Source: CABQCM01 sp965145485 | Lineage (GTDB): Bacteria; Bacillota; Clostridia; Oscillospirales; Acutalibacteraceae | NCBI GenBank assembly: GCA_965145485.1 | Contig: CBCTCU010000002.1 | Span: forward strand, 62,001-126,000 | Direction of reading: 5' to 3' | Length of the DNA: 64,000 nt | Part shown: piece by piece, positions 1 through 9,159 of the stretch | Numbering within the stretch: the stretch's first letter is position 1 | Layout of the letters: the number at the start of each line of letters is the position of its first letter | Notes under the pieces: model-generated | The model's database searches: none | Told to the model about the DNA's origin: nothing | Seen by the model: the letters and a program-made list of their open reading frames with translations, nothing else | Made by a program: the position numbers and the translations under genes

Positions 1-417
1 CTGCTCTAGCTCCTCGCCGCAGCCGCACGACTGGATAATGTCCAGCCCGCCCTTGTGAAGGGTAATGGCCACGGTGCGCTCGCTTAGCTCGATTTGCGCG
101 CCGTCAAGAAAACCGTTGATGACCGGCTTTTCCCGCCGAATCTCCTGTAGCAGGTCGCTTAGGCACTCCCGGCAGAGGCATTCGGAGGGATGGCGAATGT
201 TTATCTCCACTTTATTCAGCTTCAAAGCGCGGCGGATGGCGTCGCGGCAACGGTGGATTTCATCGCAGGGGACGAAATGGCCGCTGAAAATCGACAGCTC
301 CGCCTCGCGCTGCTCATTGTAGGCGATTCCCTCCACCTGGGCGCCGGAAAAAGCCTCTGCAATACGCGGGTCATCGACCAGGCCGCACATACATTCTTGA
401 AAGCTTGGGTAACTCAT
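1..417 (-). CDS. polC: DNA polymerase III PolC-type, N-terminal part (cut by window edge)
   Basis: Only the first 139 residues are present; the gene continues past the left edge. PolC is the Gram-positive replicative polymerase with a built-in 3'-5' exonuclease. The visible part resembles the PolC N-terminal domain, with PVINGFLDGAQIEL at about residues 96-109 and a GGLDII stretch near residue 125. It follows ispG by 95 bases on the same strand, the usual rseP-ispG-polC order in Clostridia, and this context carries much of the call. The ATG is preceded by a GGATGGAG-like site. The polymerase and exonuclease domains cannot be checked here. Confidence 0.8.
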   Translation of the reverse strand, partial: MSYPSFQECMCGLVDDPRIAEAFSGAQVEGIAYNEQREAELSIFSGHFVPCDEIHRCRDAIRRALKLNKVEINIRHPSECLCRECLSDLLQEIRREKPVINGFLDGAQIELSERTVAITLHKGGLDIIQSCGCGEELEQ

Positions 418-512
418 ATTGGTATATGTTCTCCATCCTTGGATCAATGTGGTTGATGTTTCGTCGAAAATTCATGACGGCTGCACGCGCCCGGTGGGCG
501 CAGCTTTGGGCA

Positions 513-1577
513 TCAGCCGGCCGAATCCGCCATGGCTTTGATCTCGTCCATCAAAGCTTCCAAAAGCCCCTCCTCCGGTACCTTGCGGATCACCTTGCCC
601 TTTTTAAAGAGCAGCCCGCAGCCGTCGCCACCCGCGATGCCGACGTCGGCTTCTCTCGCCTCGCCCGGGCCGTTGACCGGGCAGCCCATCACCGCCACTT
701 TGATGGGATGTGGGAGGGTGACGGCTTGCAGCCGCTCCTCCACCCGCTCGGCCAGCCCGATGAGGTCGATGCGGGTGCGCCCGCAGGTCGGGCAGGAAAT
801 CACCGTTACGCTCGCCTTTCGCAGCCCGATCGCCTCAAGCAACTGAATGGCCGCCTTGACCTCCTGCACCGGGTCGGCCGTCAGGGAAACACGGATGGTA
901 TCCCCTACGCCGCGCAGGAGGAGCCCGCCGATTCCCGCGGAGGATTTGAGCACCCCCATGCGTTCGGTTCCGGCCTCGGTCACCCCGAGATGCAGGGGAT
1001 AGTCGCAGCGCTCGGCCGCCATGCAGTAGGCGGCATAGGTCGTGGCGACGTCGGATGACTTCATCGACAGCACAATATCGCTAAAATCAGCCTGTTCAAG
1101 CAGGGAGGCGTGGTAGAGCGCGCTTTCGACCAATGCCTCCGGGGTAGGGCCGCCGTAGCGCGCGAGCAGACGCGGCTCTACCGAGCCGGAGTTGACGCCG
1201 ATGCGGATGGGGATACCGGCACGGGCGCAGGCGCCGGCCACCGCCTTGACCTTGTCCTGTCCGCCGATGTTGCCGGGATTGATGCGGATTTTATCCACAC
1301 CGGCTGCAACGCAGTCGAGGGCGATGCGGTAATCATAATGGATATCGGCCACAATGGGGCGGTCGCAACGCTCCTTCAGCGCGGCGATCAGAGGGACCGA
1401 AGCCCTGTCGGGAACAGCGGCGCGGATGATTTCACACCCCGCTTGGGACAAAGCCTGTGCCTGGCGAACCCCCGCCTTAATATCGGATGCCGGCACGCTG
1501 AGCATCGACTGCACGCTGACCGGCGCGCCGCCGCCCAATAAAACGGCTCCAACCGAAACCTGTCGATTGCTGGACAA
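513..1577 (-). CDS. ispG: 4-hydroxy-3-methylbut-2-enyl diphosphate synthase (flavodoxin/ferredoxin)
   Basis: IspG (GcpE) converts MEcPP to HMBPP in the MEP isoprenoid pathway using a [4Fe-4S] cluster. The 354-residue product has the N-terminal TIM-barrel part (APVSVQSM, VADIHYDYRIAL, KIRINPGNIG) and the C-terminal cluster-binding part with CPTCGR and GCPVNGPGEA. The frame is open to an ATG at 1634, but a TTG at 1575-1577 has a strong GGAGG eight bases upstream (1586-1590) and gives the family's usual N-terminus, so I chose it. dxr, two genes upstream, belongs to the same pathway. Confidence 0.95.
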   Translation of the reverse strand: MSSNRQVSVGAVLLGGGAPVSVQSMLSVPASDIKAGVRQAQALSQAGCEIIRAAVPDRASVPLIAALKERCDRPIVADIHYDYRIALDCVAAGVDKIRINPGNIGGQDKVKAVAGACARAGIPIRIGVNSGSVEPRLLARYGGPTPEALVESALYHASLLEQADFSDIVLSMKSSDVATTYAAYCMAAERCDYPLHLGVTEAGTERMGVLKSSAGIGGLLLRGVGDTIRVSLTADPVQEVKAAIQLLEAIGLRKASVTVISCPTCGRTRIDLIGLAERVEERLQAVTLPHPIKVAVMGCPVNGPGEAREADVGIAGGDGCGLLFKKGKVIRKVPEEGLLEALMDEIKAMADSAG

Positions 1578-1905
1578 AGGTCCGCCCTCCTGTAACAACA
1601 AAATGTGGTTTGCCCTTTCGGCGTGGATTGACATTCATCGCCCGAATCGTGGTGATGCATGGAAAACGTGCGAGCGTTTCCCTCTCACGCTGCCGGGGCA
1701 GCGACAATACTGCGCAGCCTGTATGGCGCTTTGCGCCGGCGTGATTCGGGACACTAACGTATCCCCCGCAGCCCGGACAACCGGCGTGGACCTGCCTGCC
1801 AAACGATGGGGCGCCCAGTTGGCGCTGTGTGCGATAACGCTCGAGCCCATACCGGAGATATCGCCGGGGTTGCTGGCCGATAGCTTCCGGCGCCCATTCC
1901 CCTTG
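1578..1905. other. Gap between ispG and rseP, no gene seen
   Basis: About 330 bases separate the rseP stop from the chosen ispG start inside an otherwise tight gene string. The open frames here have no ribosome-binding site and a composition typical of shadow frames. No convincing terminator or promoter was found. The far end holds the ispG ribosome-binding site. Confidence 0.5.
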
Positions 1906-2976
1906 CTATCCGCCCCGTATCAGCCGCAGGATGTCGTTGCCCATAATCAGCACGGAAAGCAGCAACAGCAGAATCAGCCCGATGCCATGCACCCAGCCCT
2001 CGTACTTGGCTGGCACCGGCTTGCGCCGGATGCCCTCGATGATGAGAAAGACAACGCGGCCCCCGTCCACCGCCGGGATGGGGAGCAGATTCATAATCCC
2101 CAGATTGACGGTCAGCAGGGCAAGGATATAAAGGGCGTTTTCTATCCCCATCGTAATGGCCTTGCCGGTTTCGTTGATGATGCCGACCGGCCCCATGATT
2201 TCATTCAACCCATACCGTCCGGTTACAATGTCAAACAGCGACATCCAAACCAGCCGCCCGAGCGAAACGGTTTCCAAAAAGGCTTCCTTAATAAAGGCGA
2301 AGGGCTGCGTGATGGTGACCCTTTTGCCCACCACCTTGAAGTCGAGCTCGATGATGTTATGCCCTTCCACCTCCTGCGTGCGGAAGGTGACGTTGTCCAG
2401 CTCGGTTTTGACCCCGTCGCGCCGGACGACCATGTCGACCGAGGCGTCGCGGCTGTTCATGAGCATATACGAAATATCGGTCGCGCAGTAGATGCTGCGG
2501 CCGTCAATTTTTAAAATTTCGTCCCCAAGCTGCAAGCCGGTGCTCGCGCTCATGGAGTCCTCGGTAAAGTAAGTGACCTCCCGGGTTCCATAGCTGCCGC
2601 TCATGGCAAGCAGCACGCCGACGAGGATCAACCCCAAGAGCAGGTTGTTCATCGCACCGGCGACGACAATGACAAGCCGTTTCCAGACCGGCTTTTTGGA
2701 GAAGGCGCCCGCGTTGTCGCTCTCCTCGTCCTCGCCCTCCATCGAGCAGAAGCCGCCGAAGGGAAGCAGCCGCAGCGAATAGGTCGTCTCCCCCTTGCCG
2801 AATTTGAACAGGGTAGGGCCGAACCCGATGGCGAATTCGTTGACCTTGACACCGAACAGCTTGGCAAAGAAAAAATGGCCGCACTCGTGGATAAAGATGA
2901 CGACCCCAAACAGGAGGATAGCCACCAGAATCGGCCATACGGTCTGCCAGACTGAAGCGATGGACAAGCTCAGCAA
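1906..2976 (-). CDS. rseP: RIP metalloprotease RseP (site-2 protease)
   Basis: Membrane-embedded zinc protease that cleaves substrates within the bilayer, such as anti-sigma factors and signal-peptide remnants. The 356-residue product has the HEXXH motif (HECGH, H30-E31-H34) in its first membrane segment, a PDZ region at about residues 125-200, and the distal NLLPIPAVDGGR motif carrying the third zinc ligand, followed by a last membrane segment. The start is TTG, preceded by GAGGTGATC. It lies 63 bases after dxr, the common uppS-cdsA-dxr-rseP arrangement. Confidence 0.95.
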   Translation of the reverse strand: MLSLSIASVWQTVWPILVAILLFGVVIFIHECGHFFFAKLFGVKVNEFAIGFGPTLFKFGKGETTYSLRLLPFGGFCSMEGEDEESDNAGAFSKKPVWKRLVIVVAGAMNNLLLGLILVGVLLAMSGSYGTREVTYFTEDSMSASTGLQLGDEILKIDGRSIYCATDISYMLMNSRDASVDMVVRRDGVKTELDNVTFRTQEVEGHNIIELDFKVVGKRVTITQPFAFIKEAFLETVSLGRLVWMSLFDIVTGRYGLNEIMGPVGIINETGKAITMGIENALYILALLTVNLGIMNLLPIPAVDGGRVVFLIIEGIRRKPVPAKYEGWVHGIGLILLLLLSVLIMGNDILRLIRGG

Positions 2977-3039
2977 TCAGATCACCTCATGAATCTCGGT
3001 TAACGCCCTATGCGCGCAGAGCATAAGGCGGCTCAATGA

Positions 3040-4194
3040 TTAGTATAGATTTTTTTTGCGCTTACATACATTTTCTCTCGCCCGGCGGTCGGCCTCAAAA
3101 ACCTCCTCCAACGAGGAAAAGCGGGTGGGATAGTCGTCTTCGAGGGTGCGCAGCACCAGCTCGCCAATGTGGTGAAAACCGATTTCCTCCCGCAGGAACG
3201 CGCCGACAGCCTCCTCGTTGGCGCCGTTGACCGCGGCGGGGTACAGTCCCCCGCGGCGAATGGCCTCCCGGCAGGCCGACAGGCAAGGAAATGCCTCGTC
3301 GTCGGGCGGATAAAAGCTCATGCTGCCAAGCTCGGCAAAGGAAAGCTCCTCCACCGGGGACGCAATCCGGTCGGGATAGGTCAGCGCATATTGGATGGGA
3401 ATGCGCATATCCGGGACCGAGAGCTGGGCGACAATGGCGTTGTCGTCGAACTCCACCATGGAATGGATGATGCTCTCCCGATGGATGACGACCTCGATGC
3501 GCTCCTCCGGCAGGCCGAAGAGGTGTACCGCTTCAATGACCTCCAGCCCCTTGTTCATCATAGTGGCCGAGTCGACGGTAATTTTGGCGCCCATATCCCA
3601 GTTGGGATGCTGCAGGGTCTCTTCCACCGTAACGTTGCGCAGCTCCTTCGGGGTGCGGCCGAAAAAGGGGCCGCCCGATGCGGTCAACAGGATTTTTTTG
3701 CAGGAGCGGTTGGCGGGAGCGGCGAGCAAACATTGAAAAATGGCCGAATGCTCGCTGTCCACCGGATGGATCGATATTCCCTGGCTTTTGGCCAGGTCAA
3801 GCACCAGGTCCCCGGCGGTCACCAGAGATTCCTTATTGGCCAGGGCGAGATTGCGGCCGTGCTCGAGCGCGGACAGGGTGGGGCGCAGGCCGGCAATGCC
3901 GACGATGGCATTTAGGGTGACGTCAGACGGCATGGCCGCCACGGCCAAAACCCCGTCCTCCCCCGCCAGCACCTCGGTGGGAAGCCCCTGAATCCTTTTT
4001 TTCAGCTCCATCGCGGCCTTCTCGTCCCGCACTGCGGCCAGGCTGGGATGAAACTGCCGTATCTGCTCCTCAAGCCGGTCAATATCCTTCATGGCGCATA
4101 GCCCGTCGACCGCGTAGCCGCAACGGCGGACCACATCCAGCGCCTGGGTGCCGACCGACCCGGTGGAGCCCAAAATTACAATGCGTTTACTCAA
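3040..4194 (-). CDS. dxr: 1-deoxy-D-xylulose 5-phosphate reductoisomerase
   Basis: Catalyses the NADPH-dependent conversion of DXP to MEP, the committed step of the MEP pathway. The 384-residue product has the N-terminal nucleotide-binding ILGSTGSVGTQALDVV, the substrate/metal region IHPVDSEHSAIFQCL and the catalytic-loop region TASGGPFFGR. Length is normal. It starts at TTG with GGGAG upstream, 15 bases after the cdsA stop, so it is almost certainly cotranscribed. Confidence 0.96.
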   Translation of the reverse strand: MSKRIVILGSTGSVGTQALDVVRRCGYAVDGLCAMKDIDRLEEQIRQFHPSLAAVRDEKAAMELKKRIQGLPTEVLAGEDGVLAVAAMPSDVTLNAIVGIAGLRPTLSALEHGRNLALANKESLVTAGDLVLDLAKSQGISIHPVDSEHSAIFQCLLAAPANRSCKKILLTASGGPFFGRTPKELRNVTVEETLQHPNWDMGAKITVDSATMMNKGLEVIEAVHLFGLPEERIEVVIHRESIIHSMVEFDDNAIVAQLSVPDMRIPIQYALTYPDRIASPVEELSFAELGSMSFYPPDDEAFPCLSACREAIRRGGLYPAAVNGANEEAVGAFLREEIGFHHIGELVLRTLEDDYPTRFSSLEEVFEADRRARENVCKRKKNLY

Positions 4195-4209
4195 TGTCTA
4201 TTCTCCCAT

Positions 4210-5061
4210 TCAGTGAATGATGATAGGCCAGATTGGATGAATCAGACGCAGAACCAGGTAGAGAAAAGGAGAGACCAGCAGCAGGCTGTCGAAACGGTCA
4301 AGAATTCCGCCGTGCCCCGGCATGATATTGCCAAAATCCTTGATGTGGCAGGAGCGCTTGATATAGGAGGCCGACAGATCCCCCAACGCGCCCAGCAGGG
4401 CGCAGATCACCGCCATGATGATCAGCAGGGGATAGTTGACCGTAACGGAAAAGCACATGCTGTATATCCACCCGGCGATCCAAAAGCCGATAATATTTGC
4501 TGCAATCCCGCCGGCAAACCCCTCCACCGTTTTGTTGGGGCTGATGACGGGGGCCAGCTTGTGCCGGCCGAAGAACCGGCCGACAAAATAAGCGCCCGCG
4601 TCGGCAATCCAGGCCCCCGCCGCGGCAAGGACGATGAAAAAGACGCTGTCATCCTGCGTCAGGCCGATGTCAGACAGATAGGAGTCGCGCAGAAACACCA
4701 GAGAGGAGAAGGAAAAGGAGACCGTAATGCTGAAAAAAAAGGGCAACCCTACCGCGTCGATCCCGCCGCGCAGGGTTTCGTGACGGATCAGGCGCAGAAA
4801 GAGCGAGACGGTGTACAAAAAGCACAGCGCGCTCATCCAAAGCGCCCGGGTGCCGACAAAAGGCACAATGGCGACAAAGGCAATGCTCATCAGGCAAAGG
4901 GGCTTATCCTTGTGCAGCCCAGCGGCGTGAAACAGCTCCCACAGGGCAAGAACAGCCAGCAGCGCGGCGGCGGCTTCCACCACAAAAGGAATCTTTGCGC
5001 ACAGAACGATAACGGCGAACAACGCGATACCGACCGCGCCGGTAATGATCCTTGTGAGCAC
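4210..5061 (-). CDS. cdsA: Phosphatidate cytidylyltransferase
   Basis: Integral membrane enzyme making CDP-diacylglycerol from phosphatidate and CTP for phospholipid synthesis. The 283-residue product is strongly hydrophobic, with about eight membrane segments. Its C-terminal part carries the signature region SPNKTVEGFAGGI and later KDFGNIMPGHGGILDRFDS. The frame stays open into uppS, but a GTG at 5059-5061, nine bases after GGGAGG, avoids that overlap and gives a typical N-terminus (VLTRIITGAVG). It lies 34 bases after uppS; the lipid-carrier and phospholipid genes are adjacent. Confidence 0.94.
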   Translation of the reverse strand: MLTRIITGAVGIALFAVIVLCAKIPFVVEAAAALLAVLALWELFHAAGLHKDKPLCLMSIAFVAIVPFVGTRALWMSALCFLYTVSLFLRLIRHETLRGGIDAVGLPFFFSITVSFSFSSLVFLRDSYLSDIGLTQDDSVFFIVLAAAGAWIADAGAYFVGRFFGRHKLAPVISPNKTVEGFAGGIAANIIGFWIAGWIYSMCFSVTVNYPLLIIMAVICALLGALGDLSASYIKRSCHIKDFGNIMPGHGGILDRFDSLLLVSPFLYLVLRLIHPIWPIIIH

Positions 5062-5095
5062 CGATGCATTCCTCCCTAGTACGATATCATTGAGT

Positions 5096-5824
5096 TTACA
5101 GCCCGCCGAACCGGCGGTTGCGCTGTGCGTAATCGGCGATGGCGGCGTCCAGATGCTTGGGCGAAAAGTCCGGCCAGAGCACATTGGAAAACCACAGCTC
5201 CGCGTAGGCCGACTGCCAGGTGAGAAAGTTGGATAGCCGGTATTCGCCGCTGGGGCGGATGATCAGGTCGGGGTCGGGCATGCCGGCGGTGTACAGGTGG
5301 GAGGCGATATCCTGCGTGGTCAGTTCCTCCGGCCTTTTGCCCTCCCTTTGCATCTGGTCATAAAGCTGCGTGACGGCATGAAGGATTTCATCCTGCCCGC
5401 CGTAGTTGATAGCCAGGGTCACCACCATGCCGGTCGCGTCTTTGGAGGTTTCCTCGTTTTCGGCCATCAGCGCCTGCAGATCCTCCGGCAGGCGGGAACG
5501 GTCCCCGATGAAACGCAAAACCATGTTCTCGTCTTTGAAGGTGTGGGCCCTTTTCAGATAATCCCGCAGCAGGTTCATCAGCGAGTCGACTTCTTCCTTC
5601 GGCCGTCTCCAGTTCTCGGTCGAGAAGGTGTAAAAGGTCATATATTCGATACCGATGGAGTTGGCATACCGGCAGATACCGCGAAAGACGTTGGCGCCCG
5701 CCGAATGGCCGGCCGAGCGGGGAAGCCCCCTCTTTTTGGCCCAGCGGCCGTTGCCGTCCATGATGACGCCGATGTGGCGGGGCAAAGCCGTTTGCTCCGT
5801 CACCGTTTTTTTGCGAAAGAACAT
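5096..5824 (-). CDS. uppS: Di-trans,poly-cis undecaprenyl-diphosphate synthase
   Basis: Cis-prenyltransferase that elongates FPP with IPP to undecaprenyl-PP, the lipid carrier for peptidoglycan and exopolysaccharide. The 242-residue product has the catalytic HIGVIMDGNGRWAK motif near residue 17, FSTENWRRP, and the C-terminal RPSGEYRLSNFLTWQ. GGAGGAAACCCC precedes the ATG. It sits between frr and cdsA. The MEP-pathway genes downstream (dxr, ispG) supply its substrates. Confidence 0.96.
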   Translation of the reverse strand: MFFRKKTVTEQTALPRHIGVIMDGNGRWAKKRGLPRSAGHSAGANVFRGICRYANSIGIEYMTFYTFSTENWRRPKEEVDSLMNLLRDYLKRAHTFKDENMVLRFIGDRSRLPEDLQALMAENEETSKDATGMVVTLAINYGGQDEILHAVTQLYDQMQREGKRPEELTTQDIASHLYTAGMPDPDLIIRPSGEYRLSNFLTWQSAYAELWFSNVLWPDFSPKHLDAAIADYAQRNRRFGGL

Positions 5825-5892
5825 GGGGTTTCCTCCAGCCTTTTAACAGCAAACATTGCCCCTCGAGACGAGGAGCAATGCTGGTTGCATTG

Positions 5893-6447
5893 TTAGATTT
5901 CGGTGATTTCCTTGGATTTCTTCGCCGTGATGTCGTCCACCTCCTTGCAGTACTTATCGGTCAGCTTTTGAATCTTGTCCTCGTTTTGCTTGAGGTCGTC
6001 TTCGGTGATGTCGCCGTTCTTTTTCATCGCCTTGTACTTGTCGAGAACATCGCGGCGGATCGAGCGTATGGCAACCTTGGCGTCCTCGCCCATTTTGGAC
6101 GCCTGCTTGGCCAGTTCCTTGCGGCGCTCCTCGGTCGGCTGGGGGAAGTTTAGCCGGATGACCCGCCCGTCGTTTTGCGGGGTGAGGCCGAGATCGGAGG
6201 CCAGGATGGCCTTTTCAATGTCCTTGAGGGTGGATACGTCGTAGGGCTGGATCTGCAGGATGCGCGCCTCCATCACCGATACCGAGGACATCTGGTTGAC
6301 CGCCGTGGGGACGCCATAATAGTCGACCATGATGCGGTCGAGCACGGCGGGCGTGGCCCGCCCGGCCCGCAGGGTGGCCAGCTCGTTTTGCAGCGCGCCG
6401 ATACTTTTCTCCATTTTTTCCTGAGCGGTGGTGTACAGTTGATCCAT
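5893..6447 (-). CDS. frr: Ribosome recycling factor
   Basis: Splits post-termination ribosomes together with EF-G. The 184-residue product has normal length and the family pattern of a three-helix bundle: LRAGRATPAVLDRI, YYGVPTAVNQM, then RLNFPQPTEERRKEL and RSIRRDVLDKYK. The C-terminal half is rich in Lys, Glu and Asp. It follows pyrH by 76 bases. The start has AAAGGACAG upstream. Confidence 0.97.
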   Translation of the reverse strand: MDQLYTTAQEKMEKSIGALQNELATLRAGRATPAVLDRIMVDYYGVPTAVNQMSSVSVMEARILQIQPYDVSTLKDIEKAILASDLGLTPQNDGRVIRLNFPQPTEERRKELAKQASKMGEDAKVAIRSIRRDVLDKYKAMKKNGDITEDDLKQNEDKIQKLTDKYCKEVDDITAKKSKEITEI

Positions 6448-6523
6448 TGTGTAACACTGTCCTTTCTTTGGGCGGTAGCCGCCGTAATGGATGCCGGGCG
6501 CAAAGCCGCCTCCGGCGTGCGAA

Positions 6524-7240
6524 TTATTTCACAAGCGTGCCGATCTTTTCCCCCATGATCGCGCGGCAGATATTGTCCGGATCGCTGAGGTTAAAGACCA
6601 AAATGGGCATATGGTTGTCGCGGCAAAGGGAGGCCGCCGTCGAATCCATGACCCCGAGCTGAAGGCTCAAAACGTCCTGATGGGTGAGAGTATCGTATTT
6701 TTTGGCGTTGGGGTTGGTCTTGGGGTCGCTGTCGTACACTCCGTCGACGTTGGTCGCCTTTAAGATGACGTCGGCGTCGATCTCGGCAGCGCGCAGCGCA
6801 GCGCCCGTATCAGTCGAGAAAAAGGGATTTCCAGTGCCGCATCCAAAGACCACCACGCGCCCTTTTTCGAGATGCCGGATGGCGCGTCCGCGGATGTAAG
6901 GCTCGGCAATTTGCTGCATGGCGATCGCCGTCTGCACGCGGGCGGTCACACCGGTCTGCTCCAGAGCGTCGGCGAGGGCCAGGGCGTTGATCACGGTGGC
7001 AAGCATCCCCATGTGATCGGCGCGGGTGCGATCCATCTGGCCGGAAGAACGCCCCCGCCAGAAGTTGCCGCCCCCCACCACAATGGCGATTTGTGCGCCG
7101 GCGTCGACGCATTTTTTGATGCTGCGGCAAATGGTGAGCACGGTATCAAAATCAAGCCCCGTCTTTTGGCTCCCGGCGAGCACCTCGCCGCTGAGCTTTA
7201 GCAGCACGCGAGGATATCGGATGGTCTCTTCTGTCGGCAA
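6524..7240 (-). CDS. pyrH: UMP kinase
   Basis: Phosphorylates UMP to UDP; an amino acid kinase-fold enzyme. The product has LLKLSGEVLAG near the N-terminus, the nucleotide loop VVGGGNFWRG and the C-terminal acceptor region KATNVDGVYDSDPK. The frame begins at a TTG at 7255, but a TTG at 7238-7240 lies about eight bases after GGGAG and gives a normal N-terminus (238 residues); I chose it with moderate certainty. It is first in the operon and directly followed by frr. The commonly linked rpsB and tsf are not upstream. Confidence 0.94.
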   Translation of the reverse strand: MPTEETIRYPRVLLKLSGEVLAGSQKTGLDFDTVLTICRSIKKCVDAGAQIAIVVGGGNFWRGRSSGQMDRTRADHMGMLATVINALALADALEQTGVTARVQTAIAMQQIAEPYIRGRAIRHLEKGRVVVFGCGTGNPFFSTDTGAALRAAEIDADVILKATNVDGVYDSDPKTNPNAKKYDTLTHQDVLSLQLGVMDSTAASLCRDNHMPILVFNLSDPDNICRAIMGEKIGTLVK

Positions 7241-7329
7241 TGCAACCACTCCCAAAGCGATTTCAACTTCAATGGTCCGGCACGGCTGGTACCGGCGGAC
7301 GGTGTATGAAAAAATATCCGTACGCGGTT

Positions 7330-7358
7330 ATTTTACCCCATTTTGCCCCCCTTGTAAA
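7330..7358 (-). promoter_or_regulatory. Predicted vegetative promoter of the pyrH-polC gene string
   Basis: On the minus strand TTTACA (7353-7358) and TAAAAT (7330-7335) are separated by exactly 17 bases. The predicted start lies about 80 bases before pyrH. No other equally good promoter was seen down to polC, which fits a long operon. Confidence 0.65.
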
Positions 7359-7787
7359 GTGAAAAAGAGCATTTTTCCAAAAATCGGGGCATGAGACGGG
7401 AAAAAGTGAGGCGTGGCATCAAAAAATCCTCTACCTGCTGCAAACCGCGCAAGCAAAGGATTTGACGATCGATATACCAACGATTCTGTCTGGAAAGCCG
7501 GACGCTATGGCCCGGCGTCTGCATTCCGAGCAACCTACGGCTTCGCAATATCCCCCTGATTGGGGGTCCAAAGTGTAACCGGAGGTAAAACAGGCGTTTG
7601 GATTTATGCGGCATGATACCGATTGGTGAGAACCATACCGACCGGGCCGCTTGGTCGTAACAGACGGTCAAGTTTCCCCGGCGTGGCCCGGTTTGGGGGC
7701 ATCGTACTGTCCCTGCCGGCAACAGCGTGCGATCAAAACCGGCCACCTTTTGCAGGTCGCCTGGAAAATTCGCAGTGCAGAGCCATG
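7359..7787. other. Gap between GNAT gene and pyrH promoter, no gene seen
   Basis: About 430 bases without a supported gene. A 161-codon minus frame (7333-7818) crosses it but runs into the GNAT gene, covers the pyrH promoter and reads like translated non-coding DNA. Position 7611-7621 holds an 11-mer (GCATGATACCG) that recurs in the gap at 15756. Confidence 0.45.
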
Positions 7788-8417
7788 CTAACGGGCCGTT
7801 TCCATCAGGTCCTCCCACTCGGCAGGGGGAAGGACTCGCTTCAGCGCTGCCATGGCCCGATCAAATTCGTTCGGATCGACAGGCCCGCCGCTGAGGGAGG
7901 GCAGGCTCTCTGAGCGCATCAGATAAAAGCCCATCGAGCGGTATAGCCGTACCGCCCGATGGCTCCAGGTCTGGGTGTGCAGCCATACATCCTCCTGAGG
8001 CTCCAGCTCGGCAAATCGCCGCAGTGCCTTTGCCACCGCCGCCCGGCCCAGCCCCATACGCTGGAACTGCGGCCGGACTGCCACCCAATGCAGGCAGGCC
8101 CAGTGCTGTAGGCCCGATTCAATATGCCACGACATCGCCGTGCCTACCGCTTCTCCGTCGCGGCCCAGGATAAAAAGGCACCGCTCCCGCAGCAGGCGGG
8201 GATGGGGTAAAAAACTTTTGGAGAAATATTCCAAAGCCGCCTCTTCGTTGTCAAATTCCAGCACTGAGGTTGTCACAGCGGCCCAGTCGCATTCATCCCC
8301 CGGACGGTAGAACCGAAAGGTGAAGCCATCGGGGAGCGCGGGTTCTTCGATGCGGGCAACCTGCTCGCCATCCATACGCATGATTATGGGGTAATATGGC
8401 AGGCTTTTATCCAGCAT
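7788..8417 (-). CDS. GNAT-family N-acetyltransferase
   Basis: Predicted acetyl-CoA-dependent acetyltransferase of unknown substrate, 209 residues. The C-terminal half carries the GNAT core: a VAVRPQFQRMGLGRAAVAKA stretch (motif A, pyrophosphate-binding Q/R-x-x-G-x-G) and YRSMGFYL near the end. The first 60 residues are not diagnostic. An ATG at 8415-8417 preceded by GAGGTGACAG was preferred to the GTG at 8426. It lies 10 bases after the CpsB-like phosphatase and probably belongs to the same transcript; whether it acts in exopolysaccharide metabolism is unknown. Confidence 0.85.
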   Translation of the reverse strand: MLDKSLPYYPIIMRMDGEQVARIEEPALPDGFTFRFYRPGDECDWAAVTTSVLEFDNEEAALEYFSKSFLPHPRLLRERCLFILGRDGEAVGTAMSWHIESGLQHWACLHWVAVRPQFQRMGLGRAAVAKALRRFAELEPQEDVWLHTQTWSHRAVRLYRSMGFYLMRSESLPSLSGGPVDPNEFDRAMAALKRVLPPAEWEDLMETAR

Positions 8418-8427
8418 ATCTGTCACC

Positions 8428-9159
8428 TCAGAAAATCAGGCCGCCGCCCCCATTGGGAGTATCCTCAAAAAATGACAGGGAGACAAACCAGTCCTCCCGC
8501 GCCTGCCCCCGGTGGGTTTTGCGTAAAAAGCCCCGGGCGTCATCCCAATTGGGCCGCCGGCTGGTCAGGTTGTGGGCGTCACTCCCCAACGCGAGAGGGA
8601 TACCCTGCGCGTGGAGGTTTTTGACCAGCTTTCTGGCGTCGTGGGAGGCGAGGGAACCGACATTAACCTGAACCACCGTGTCGGCCGCCTCAATGACCTC
8701 CCAAAGCTGGCGGGTCTCGTAGTAGCTGGCATAACGCTCGAGATGGGCGAGGATGGGCGTGACCGATAAGCCGTAAGCGATGTTGGCGATGCAATCCGCC
8801 ATCCAAGGCTTGTAAGGGGAGCGGGGCAGCTCCAGTAGGATCGCTTTGGCCCCTTCGATACAAAGGGGAGCGAGCTCTTTGGGCTCGATGCTCTTGCTCA
8901 AATAAACCTCAGCGCCCAGATGAATTTGTGGAAAGGCCGATGCCTCCGGATGTGAGAGCAGCGCATTGAGTGCCGCGCTTCGCCGCGCGACAAAGGAAGC
9001 GACATCCTCCTGCCTCGCGTCATAGTGGGAGGTTGCGGCAACGCCCCATACCCCCTGGTCCGACAACAGCTTGAGCATGGCGGCCGCCATTGGGACGTCT
9101 GTCGCACCATCGTCCATGCCGGGAAGGCAATGGCAGTGAAAATCAAATCGTCCGCTCAT
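8428..9159 (-). CDS. CpsB/YwqE-type PHP-family tyrosine-protein phosphatase
   Basis: Metal-dependent phosphatase expected to dephosphorylate the tyrosine-rich tail of its partner kinase and so tune exopolysaccharide chain synthesis. The 243-residue product has the PHP-domain motifs FDFHCHCLPGMDDGA at residues 5-19, ATSHYDARQ, LGAEVYL and the C-terminal LGSDAHNL. Length matches CpsB/YwqE. Its ATG overlaps the stop of the kinase gene (ATGA), indicating translational coupling in a CpsC-CpsD-CpsB order. Confidence 0.9.
   Translation of the reverse strand: MSGRFDFHCHCLPGMDDGATDVPMAAAMLKLLSDQGVWGVAATSHYDARQEDVASFVARRSAALNALLSHPEASAFPQIHLGAEVYLSKSIEPKELAPLCIEGAKAILLELPRSPYKPWMADCIANIAYGLSVTPILAHLERYASYYETRQLWEVIEAADTVVQVNVGSLASHDARKLVKNLHAQGIPLALGSDAHNLTSRRPNWDDARGFLRKTHRGQAREDWFVSLSFFEDTPNGGGGLIF

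Noticed and set aside
1635..1850. 71-codon minus frame between rseP and ispG
   Set aside because: No ribosome-binding site; composition of non-coding GC-rich DNA.
7333..7818. 161-codon minus frame between the GNAT gene and pyrH
   Set aside because: Overlaps the end of the GNAT gene and covers the pyrH promoter; no start site or family pattern.
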